NCBI GenBank assembly: GCA_004195335.1
Contig: SDWK01000041.1
Coordinates: forward strand, 1-10,747
Origin: Shewanella sp.
Lineage (GTDB): Bacteria; Pseudomonadota; Gammaproteobacteria; Enterobacterales; Shewanellaceae
DNA: 10,747 nucleotides
Direction: 5' to 3'
This document shows positions 5,789-10,747 of this stretch, one piece after another. The translations under genes were made by a program, and so were the position numbers. Under the pieces are notes generated by a model that saw only the letters and a list, made by a program, of their open reading frames with translations, was not told the origin of the DNA and did not search any database. How positions within the stretch are numbered: position 1 is the stretch's first letter; the number at the start of each line of letters is the position of its first letter.

Positions 5789-6895
5789 TTACTGAACGCA
5801 TCTGACACAGTTTTTACCGGCTTGCTTAGCCAGGTAGACAGCCTCATCAGCCCTTTTTATCAGCTCATTAAAATGTTGCATCGATTCTGTTTTAGAAGAG
5901 ACACCGACACTAATACTGCCCTGCCAGCAGCCGCTTCCAAAGGAGACGGTCATGGCGGCTACCTTAGCGTGAACATGAGTCGCAATGTGCCTTATACCAC
6001 TAAGGTCAGTTGCTGGGCAGATGATGATAAATTCATCTCCTCCTAAACGGCACACTATGTCATCGGTACGTACGGCGTGTTGTAACTCTCTGGATAACTC
6101 GCATAGCACTTTATCACCCGCATCATGGCCATGGGTATCATTGACGGTTTTAAAGTGGTCAGCATCTAACATCATACATGCCAGAGGCTGTAGAGATTTC
6201 TCAGACTCTTCCCAGAGCTGGGTGAGCTTTTCCATGGCAAAACGTCGGTTGGGTAAACCGGTTAAGACATCGGTAACAGAGAGCTTCTCCAGATGGGTAT
6301 TGGCGTCTATTAATTCTTGTGTGCGTTGTTGAACCTTCTCTTCGAGAGAATGGTTGAACTCCAGAAGCTGTTTGTTTCGCTGGGATACCTGCTTAAACAG
6401 ACCGTTGAGTGCCTTAAGCAAGGGAGCTGTGGCACTGTCAGCCTGAGACTCCTCCTTTTCATAGGCTTGTGCCGGAGTTAATCCTGAGTCTATTGCGATA
6501 ATTTGGCGTGCCATATTCTGATCGGCACCTAAGATATGGTAAGCCAGCCATTGAGTTAGGAAATCCAGAAGGTATTTAAGGGTGTCAGGGTTGTTGACTG
6601 AGGTTGAAGCTTGAATCGCCTTCACCTCATTTAAGAAGTAATTGTGGGCTTCTTTTTGCAACTTTACGTGTCGTTCATCGACCCCTTTGACTTGCATCAA
6701 GGCTTCTTCATCTTGAAAGTGGTGCTGAGTATAGCGCCACAATTCACTGAGAACCTGGTTGATATCACTTGATTGCAAGTTATTACTGGCGAGCAGGTGC
6801 CCAAACCGATTAATCAGCTTTACAAGCTGGTGGTGTTGCCTGTCAACATCATCTAAGCCGGTAACAAAGTGTCCATCCCACTGAAACGAATCCAT
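5789..6895 (-). CDS. Bacteriohemerythrin-GGDEF diguanylate cyclase
   Basis: A 368-aa cytoplasmic enzyme predicted to make cyclic di-GMP from two GTP under control of a diiron O2/redox sensor, as in the V. cholerae hemerythrin-cyclase. Residues 1-130 are a hemerythrin bundle: His21 (DRQHHQL), His59 and Glu63 (HFQDEE), His84, and His120 with Asp125 (WLAYHILGAD). The canonical histidine four residues before His84 is Gln80; an extra His76 lies one turn earlier. A signalling coiled coil spans about 165-205. The GGDEF domain (about 206-365) shows LTGLPNRR, DADHFKTVNDTHGHDAGD, an intact GGDEF (285-289) and the inhibitory I-site RTDD (276-279) five residues upstream, so it should be active and product-inhibited. 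No transmembrane segment is seen. The start has only a weak ribosome site. It is convergent with the symporter and divergent from gltS. Confidence 0.94.
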   Translation of the reverse strand: MDSFQWDGHFVTGLDDVDRQHHQLVKLINRFGHLLASNNLQSSDINQVLSELWRYTQHHFQDEEALMQVKGVDERHVKLQKEAHNYFLNEVKAIQASTSVNNPDTLKYLLDFLTQWLAYHILGADQNMARQIIAIDSGLTPAQAYEKEESQADSATAPLLKALNGLFKQVSQRNKQLLEFNHSLEEKVQQRTQELIDANTHLEKLSVTDVLTGLPNRRFAMEKLTQLWEESEKSLQPLACMMLDADHFKTVNDTHGHDAGDKVLCELSRELQHAVRTDDIVCRLGGDEFIIICPATDLSGIRHIATHVHAKVAAMTVSFGSGCWQGSISVGVSSKTESMQHFNELIKRADEAVYLAKQAGKNCVRCVQ

Positions 6896-7241
6896 ACGAT
6901 TTTACAAACTCACTAAAACTTTTTCCGACGATGATTGTAAATTTAGTCCTATAGATTGTCTTTGTTCTGGCGCACAGTTTTGTGAGCTCATATTACTCAT
7001 TGTTTTCAAGAGACTATTTTTTGATATGGTCAATTATTACTTTTTAAAAGCAGTAATTAAAATGAAGGTTATTTTGTTCAATTTGAGAGAGCTGACGTAT
7101 GCGCCCTGTTTACAACATAAATAATAGCCATGCCGACATAAATTCAAAAAAGTCTGATAACTTACTGAAAATTTAACTTTATACTCACTGCAGATGTTAT
7201 AGTTTTGTAAATTGACAATTCGATTTTAAAGGAACTGTAAA
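6896..7241. other. Divergent AT-rich intergenic region between cyclase and gltS
   Basis: No gene is supported. A 20-codon plus-strand ORF (7062-7124) has no ribosome site. A hairpin ATTACT (7036-7041) / AGTAAT (7052-7057) sits over a TTTTAAAA centre. For the cyclase (minus strand) a weak TTTACA...TTTTAG pair with 17-base spacing lies about 30 bases before the ATG. A CRP- or FNR-like site was looked for and not found in acceptable form. The gltS promoter elements are at the right end. Confidence 0.5.
7180..7203 (+). promoter_or_regulatory. gltS promoter region
   Basis: The extended -10 element TGTTATAGT lies at 7195-7203, identical to that before the PhnA-domain gene. A second possible -10, TATACT, lies at 7180-7185. 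Neither has a convincing -35. From the extended -10, the leader would be about 32 bases and contain the gltS ribosome site AAGGA (7229-7233). Confidence 0.45.
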
Positions 7242-8471
7242 ATGGAACCTCACATCCTTGAGATTAAAGACTTTGTCTCCTTTACCTTAGCCATTATTGC
7301 GCTATTTATCGGTAAAGCGATCATCTCCCGTTACGAGCTATTGCGTAAGTATAGTATTCCCGAGCCTGTAGTTGGCGGTTTCGCCTGCGCAGCCATCGTG
7401 GGGATTCTCTACTATGCCTTTGGTTTACAAATTGAGTTTAATTTGGATGTCAGAGATATTTTGCTGCTCTACTTCTTTGCCGGAATTGGCTTGAAGGCCG
7501 ACCTTGCGACTTTGCTCAAAGGGGGGAAGCCCCTGTTGATCCTGATACTTCTTTCCAGTGTGTTTATCTTTTTACAGAATTTCATGGGAGTGAGTGTTGC
7601 CACTCTATTTGGTCTGGATCCCAAAGCGGGTTTGATGTCCGGCTCAATCTCGCTGATTGGTGGCGTAGGTACCGCTATGGCCTGGACTCCTACCTTCGTA
7701 GAGGAGTTAGGCATTACTAATGCCAGTGAATTGGGTATCGCGTCGAATACATTAGGCTTAATTTCTGCCTGTGTTATCGGTGGCCCCATCGCGGCTTACC
7801 TGATGAAGCGTCATCATATCAAGGCTAACCTAGATGAAGAGCTCGATATCGGCGCTAGCCATAAGAGCAGTTCAAACCATATTCAGGTCGACTATTTTGG
7901 CGTACTCAGGGCCTGGTTATGGTTAAACGTGACACTGATTATTGGTTATTTTATCGATCTGGCGATGCAGGAAGCCGGGCTTAAGTTGCCTACGTTTGTC
8001 GCTTGCTTACTTGCCGGTATTATTATCGGTAATGTCGGTCGTGCACTGCTTAATCGTAAGAAAGACAGAGACCTTACCTATGTGGAGGAGGCATCCAGAG
8101 GGTTATCCTTAATTCAGGATATCTGTTTAGGCATGTTCTTAACGATGGCGCTGATGAGCTTGAAGGTTTGGGAGCTCGAGGGAAGCCTATTTTATATTTC
8201 GGTCGTGATGTCATTACAGGTGTTGTTGTCTGTGCTATTTACTGTCTTTATCGTGTTCCGTGCCATGGGCAAAGACTATGAGGCGGCGGTTATCTGTTCC
8301 GGCTTTGGCGGGGTAACCTTAGGTTCTACCGCCACGGCAATCGTAAATATGACGGCGGTAACTCAACAATACGGTGCGGCGCACAGGGCCTTTATTATCG
8401 TGCCTTTGGTATGCGGTTTCTTCATCGATATCATCAATGCGATGATCATTAATTTGTTTGTTAACTTTTAG
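7242..8471 (+). CDS. gltS: Sodium/glutamate symporter GltS
   Basis: This inner-membrane Na+-coupled L-glutamate importer belongs to the ESS family. At 409 aa it is close to the 401 aa of E. coli GltS. The two inverted halves are visible: IPEPVVGG (39-46) and SLIGGVGTAMAW (137-148) in the first, and GFGGVTLGSTATAIVNM (354-370) plus PLVCGFFIDIINA (388-400) in the second. The paired glycine-rich re-entrant stretches (137-148 and 354-370) and the conserved helix motif fit GltS throughout. About ten hydrophobic helices are visible, and a hydrophilic loop at 189-217 separates the halves. ATG 7242 follows AAGGA (7229-7233) with 8-base spacing. It is unrelated in fold to the glutamate-type symporter at 4457-5740, so the region carries two different routes for the same substrate class. 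It is transcribed alone and convergent with the NUDIX gene. Confidence 0.96.
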   Translation: MEPHILEIKDFVSFTLAIIALFIGKAIISRYELLRKYSIPEPVVGGFACAAIVGILYYAFGLQIEFNLDVRDILLLYFFAGIGLKADLATLLKGGKPLLILILLSSVFIFLQNFMGVSVATLFGLDPKAGLMSGSISLIGGVGTAMAWTPTFVEELGITNASELGIASNTLGLISACVIGGPIAAYLMKRHHIKANLDEELDIGASHKSSSNHIQVDYFGVLRAWLWLNVTLIIGYFIDLAMQEAGLKLPTFVACLLAGIIIGNVGRALLNRKKDRDLTYVEEASRGLSLIQDICLGMFLTMALMSLKVWELEGSLFYISVVMSLQVLLSVLFTVFIVFRAMGKDYEAAVICSGFGGVTLGSTATAIVNMTAVTQQYGAAHRAFIIVPLVCGFFIDIINAMIINLFVNF

Positions 8472-8476
8472 CGTGT

Positions 8477-8533
8477 AAGGTTAGCGTTAACCTTGAGTGA
8501 TATCGATGGTGTCTGTGTTGATATCACTCAAGG
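8477..8533. terminator. Overlapping stem-loops between convergent gltS and NUDIX genes
   Basis: Two stems share sequence. AAGGTTA (8477-8483) pairs with TAACCTT (8488-8494) over a GCGT loop. CCTTGAGTGATATC (8491-8504) pairs perfectly over 14 bp with GATATCACTCAAGG (8520-8533) around a 15-base loop. The shared CCTT makes them mutually exclusive. Position between two stop codons suggests a bidirectional terminator, but neither strand has a T run after the long stem. Confidence 0.55.
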
Positions 8534-8559
8534 TGGTCATGTCAGGCTTAGCAGTCAAG

Positions 8560-9075
8560 TCAGAGTAGCTCTTTCACTATCAGTTTCAGCAAGAAGGTCT
8601 CACGTTCGATGGACATTCCTTTCTTTGGGCTGTTAGCCATCGTGTATTCATTATGGGCTATTGCCTCATGAATATTAATCCATACCGGTTCCATGCCGTT
8701 TTGTATCTCATGCTCTTCCAGCCGAGTCTCGCCTAGCTCGGGGTGGATATTGCACACATAGCAGTAGGATTCCATATGCATGATATCAAGCTCATTTTTA
8801 TACCAAGGCCGGTATTCTTGGTATAATCCAAATTCGCTTATTATCTCAATATGTTGAGCGCCAGTTTCCTCTTCTAACTCCCGGAGTAATCCAGCTTCAA
8901 TCTCTTCGCCGTCATCGATACCACCACCGGGAATACTGTAATCATGATAACGCTCGGTATAGAGCATTAAGATATTGTCCCCGTCTAAAATGATGCCTCG
9001 GGCGGCCTTACGGTGAAACTGCTTGCCTTCGAGAGTTTGAATATCAGGATGAATCGTGGATTTTAATAGGCGCAT
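8560..9075 (-). CDS. NUDIX hydrolase
   Basis: A 171-aa single-domain pyrophosphohydrolase of the NUDIX superfamily, cleaving a nucleoside diphosphate linked to some other moiety with Mg2+ or Mn2+. The NUDIX box is complete at residues 51-73: G51, five residues, E57, seven residues, then RELEEETGA (65-73). It thus matches GX5EX7REUXEEXGU with the metal-binding Glu68-Glu70 cluster. The preceding strand ARGIILDGDNILMLY (25-39) and YSIPGGG (46-52) are typical of the fold. Specificity cannot be read; the MESYCYVC strand and the long acidic stretch at 114-123 give no firm hint. No strong ribosome site precedes the ATG (9075-9073). Its neighbours on this strand are a methyltransferase 188 bases upstream and convergent gltS downstream, so it may be a single-gene unit. 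Confidence 0.93.
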   Translation of the reverse strand: MRLLKSTIHPDIQTLEGKQFHRKAARGIILDGDNILMLYTERYHDYSIPGGGIDDGEEIEAGLLRELEEETGAQHIEIISEFGLYQEYRPWYKNELDIMHMESYCYVCNIHPELGETRLEEHEIQNGMEPVWINIHEAIAHNEYTMANSPKKGMSIERETFLLKLIVKELL

Positions 9076-9152
9076 GAAAGTGTCTGGTGCCGGAACGAGG
9101 AAAGTGGGCTGCGAGTATAACTCAGAGCATTGAATAGCGTGTCATCGATATA

Positions 9153-9184
9153 GACGGTTCTTGAATTAGACTGTTCTTGAATTA
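9153..9184. repeat. Two tandem copies of a 16-bp repeat
   Basis: The unit AGAC(G/T)GTTCTTGAATT occurs at 9153-9168 and 9169-9184 with a single mismatch, followed by the start of a third copy (AGAG). It lies between the TrmK-like gene and the NUDIX gene, upstream of the latter on the minus strand. It could be slippage or a tandem binding site. Confidence 0.7.
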
Positions 9185-9217
9185 GAGTAGCAAGCCGGAT
9201 TTCCCTCTACTGGTATG

Positions 9218-9240
9218 AGGGGCCTGCCTGCGAAGCCCCT
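9218..9240 (-). terminator. Possible terminator after the TrmK-like gene
   Basis: AGGGGC (9218-9223) pairs with GCCCCT (9235-9240), a GC-rich 6-bp stem with an 11-base loop, 24 bases past the methyltransferase stop. On the minus strand no T run follows; on the plus strand TTTGTG does. A second weak AGTAG/CTACT stem lies just beyond on the minus strand. It may act as a terminator or an mRNA-end stabiliser. Confidence 0.4.
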
Positions 9241-9263
9241 TTGTGATGCTAACCGAATCTAGG

Positions 9264-9983
9264 TTATTTAATACTCTTTTCAAGTGCGCGATAGTCATCA
9301 ATTATTTGAGTTAACATTTCAATATTGGCCCCAGCATTTTTTTTCATGCGTTGATAATGCAATATCGTTTCGTGCAGGTATTGTTTGTCCGCATCCTGAG
9401 ACAGGTTCCACATGATAGAACCTACGTTCACAATGGGCTGTTCGCTGTTTGTAGATAGGTGCATTATTTCATAGAAACGTTGGTTCTCCTGAATGAGACA
9501 TTCATTGACCAGACCTAACTTCATTTGGCTTAAGTGATGCCTAAGTTTGTAATTGTGATGAACCGGACAGAGGATAAATTCAAAATGTTTGTTGGGATAG
9601 TTAGTCATGATTGAGCTGATTAACTCTATAAGCAACTCTCCGCCGACTCCCGCAATGATGATTAGGTGTGACTCACCATCGTCAAAATCAGAGATAGGCA
9701 GATGTGCCACATCGATGCAGTGTACCTGCCAATGACTCGTTTGAGCCTCATCGAGCGAAGAAGTGTCGTCGGTTAATTGATAAGTGGGGAAAAAGCGGGT
9801 GAGTTTTTTCTCGAGATCAACCATCAGTTCATCGACGACATCGACGAAGTGAATGGTGCCTGCAGCGTTTCTTTGAAGCAGTCTGGCTCCAAGCAGGCCG
9901 TGATCACAACAACAATCCCAAATATGGTCATAGTGATCGTTTATCATCTTGTCTATCTGACTCAATCGCTGGCTGATTTTCAC
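9264..9983 (-). CDS. trmK: TrmK-family tRNA (adenine22-N1)-methyltransferase-like protein
   Basis: A predicted S-adenosylmethionine-dependent methyltransferase of 239 aa that aligns along its length with B. subtilis TrmK, which makes m1A22 in tRNA. Corresponding blocks are ISQRLSQIDKMI (3-14), the SAM-binding DCCCDHGLLG (23-32; ADIGSDHAYLP in TrmK), the acidic strand FVDVVDE (46-52), IIIAGVGGELL (108-118; ITIAGMGGALI), FILCPVHHNYKLRHHL (136-151) and ECLIQENQRFYEI (161-173). A C-terminal helical segment (about 195-239) fits the TrmK coiled-coil tail. Motif I is unusual, with three cysteines where IGS is expected. The start codon is GTG (9983-9981), supported by AGGAG (9994-9990) six bases upstream; no in-frame ATG precedes it with a ribosome site. 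Membership in the family is solid, while m1A22 activity in this organism is inferred. Confidence 0.85.
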   Translation of the reverse strand: MKISQRLSQIDKMINDHYDHIWDCCCDHGLLGARLLQRNAAGTIHFVDVVDELMVDLEKKLTRFFPTYQLTDDTSSLDEAQTSHWQVHCIDVAHLPISDFDDGESHLIIIAGVGGELLIELISSIMTNYPNKHFEFILCPVHHNYKLRHHLSQMKLGLVNECLIQENQRFYEIMHLSTNSEQPIVNVGSIMWNLSQDADKQYLHETILHYQRMKKNAGANIEMLTQIIDDYRALEKSIK

Positions 9984-10475
9984 GGCGTTCTCCTGTTATA
10001 CCAATCTCATTAAATCTTTATTCAATGACCTGAGAGGATCCCGCTCCATGAGCAGATATTCAATAGGCTCGGTATTATTTTACAATAGGCCATAGTATCG
10101 CTTTTCTCCAATATAGGTATTGCGAATATAGCATTATGAGCATAGCTCTTGTGAAGACAAACAGGCCTAATGACGTGACTGATCATATTGCCTGTAGTGA
10201 TATGAACGGGTTGATATTTAGCTTACATTATCTTGATGATGTCGACGATATTTTTGAATGAGTCCTAGTGTTACATAAAGAAGGGGAATCATAGATAAGG
10301 AAGACTTATAGATGGGTGTGGGGAGAGAAGGAAGTGTATTGAAGTGAACGGCTGATTTAATGACTTGCCTGGATAAGGATAATGCAATTTCCGAGACTCT
10401 GTAGAGTCACTGTTATCTTATTCAGGCAAGATTAAATCACGAGCTATGTATGTAAACATATTTTCAAACAACGAC
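9984..10475. other. Long intergenic spacer with repeat-like and hairpin sequence
   Basis: No convincing gene is visible. At the left, TTATACCAATCTCATTAAAT (9996-10015) resembles short dispersed repeats I recall from Shewanella and Vibrio spacers. It is followed by three degenerate units beginning CAATAGGC or CAATAT at 10061, 10083 and 10109. A plus-strand ORF of 41 codons (10136-10261) is intact but has no ribosome site and is not recognised. Purine-rich DNA (about 10276-10350) leads to a large inverted repeat listed separately. Confidence 0.5.
10353..10439. repeat. 87-bp imperfect inverted repeat with nested hairpin
   Basis: The left arm TGATTTAAT-GA-CTTGCCTG-G-ATAAG-G-ATAA (10353-10382) pairs with the right arm TTAT-CTTAT-T-CAGGCAAG-ATTAAATCA (10413-10439). 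There are 26 pairs, interrupted by one mismatch and two small bulges. The centre holds a second perfect hairpin, GACTCT-GT-AGAGTC (10395-10408). The structure ends 36 bases past the stop of the 79-aa minus-strand gene. It could be a palindromic mobile repeat (MITE or REP type), a structured RNA, or a terminator without a T run. Confidence 0.75.
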
Positions 10476-10715
10476 TTAAAGAAGTAACTCTATCTCTAGC
10501 TCAATGTCTGTACAGTGCTTCTTGCAGAACACCCCGTATTTTTTCTTTGCCCCATTTTCTGTCGGCACGATCAGTTTCAACGGTTGTTTGCAGGTCTCAC
10601 AAAGTACGGTATTGCCCTTAAACAGACGCTTAATCAAGTTCTTCTGTTCATTGAAAGACTTAGCCGTTGTCTTGTTGATGTTTGAAAAATCGATTTTTTG
10701 AGTCTCAGTAGTCAT
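10476..10715 (-). CDS. Small Cys4 zinc-ribbon-like hypothetical protein
   Basis: A 79-aa protein with no function I recognise. The N-terminal third is polar and probably flexible (residues 1-30, with NINKTTAKSFNEQKNLIKRLF). The core has four cysteines in two knuckles: CETC (39-42) and, 21 residues later, CKKHC (Cys64, His67, Cys68). This spacing is typical of a structural zinc site. The C-terminus is a short acidic/hydrophobic helix (DIELEIELLL). Lys-rich segments between the knuckles might contact nucleic acid, but that is speculation. The ATG at 10715-10713 has no clear ribosome site; an upstream promoter would lie at or beyond the window edge. Coding is supported by the ordered Cys pairs and normal amino-acid composition. 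The opposite-strand ORF at 10504-10701 is a shadow. Confidence 0.72.
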   Translation of the reverse strand: MTTETQKIDFSNINKTTAKSFNEQKNLIKRLFKGNTVLCETCKQPLKLIVPTENGAKKKYGVFCKKHCTDIELEIELLL

Positions 10716-10747
10716 AAGATGATCTTATATTTTTAGATATTACTAGG

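Noticed and set aside
5985-6332. 115-aa plus-strand ORF opposite the cyclase gene
   Set aside because: Antisense to a well-supported GGDEF domain; Ser/Arg-rich low-quality translation.
6980-7000. CRP-like TGTGAGCTCAT between the cyclase and gltS
   Set aside because: Only the left half-site matches; the right half at the proper distance does not resemble TCACA.
7021-7034. FNR-like TTGAT-ATG-GTCAA before gltS
   Set aside because: The spacer is one base short of the FNR consensus and the right arm is imperfect.
7212-7243. Consensus -35 TTGACA at 7212-7217 before gltS
   Set aside because: The only -10-like sequence downstream overlaps the start codon at 20-base spacing; it would give a leaderless mRNA despite a good ribosome site.
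7469-7789. 106-aa minus-strand ORF opposite gltS
   Set aside because: Shadow of conserved GltS membrane segments.

Overview
The window looks like chromosomal DNA of a marine gammaproteobacterium, most likely Shewanella or a close relative. That assignment is an inference. It rests on the gene set (PhnA-domain protein, YaiI family, HTH-PsuK/PsuG pair, hemerythrin-GGDEF cyclase, GltS, a TrmK-like methyltransferase), the moderate GC content, and protein sequences that resemble that group. No rRNA, tRNA, insertion sequence, CRISPR array or prophage gene was recognised. The first 21 bases are a Tn5/Nextera mosaic end, so the left edge is a sequencing-adapter remnant and not genomic DNA.

Layout. 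Positions 22-607 hold a short gene-free stretch, a 58-codon minus-strand gene for a divergent CsrA-family RNA-binding protein (246-422), and a divergent regulatory region. The PhnA-domain gene (608-1186) and the YaiI/DUF188 gene (1326-1781) follow on the plus strand, separated by a stem-loop terminator. After a 401-base spacer with a pyrimidine-rich tract, a promoter and a cluster of palindromes, the pseudouridine catabolism pair psuK-psuG (2183-4182) is translationally overlapped and ends in two tandem terminators. A GltP/DctA-type acidic amino-acid symporter (4457-5740) is convergent with a bacteriohemerythrin-diguanylate cyclase (6895-5789). A divergent AT-rich region then leads to gltS (7242-8471). 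The minus strand carries a NUDIX hydrolase (9075-8560), a TrmK-family methyltransferase with a GTG start (9983-9264) and, beyond a 492-base spacer with a large inverted repeat, a 79-aa Cys4 protein (10715-10476).

How the genes relate. PsuK (pseudouridine to pseudouridine 5'-phosphate) and PsuG (pseudouridine 5'-phosphate to uracil plus ribose 5-phosphate) form a complete salvage route. The kinase carries its own N-terminal winged-helix domain and sits just downstream of a cluster of inverted repeats, which suggests autoregulation by a bifunctional kinase-repressor. Two unrelated glutamate-type transporters (DAACS family and ESS family) flank an O2/redox-responsive c-di-GMP synthase; a functional link is only suggested by position. 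The CsrA-like protein and the cyclase are both global-regulator types, but nothing seen here connects them directly. The rest looks like ordinary housekeeping and accessory content. I do not see an obvious new multi-gene system. The most unusual items are the CsrA variant, the psuK operator cluster, the altered hemerythrin ligand set, and the large inverted repeat near the right end.
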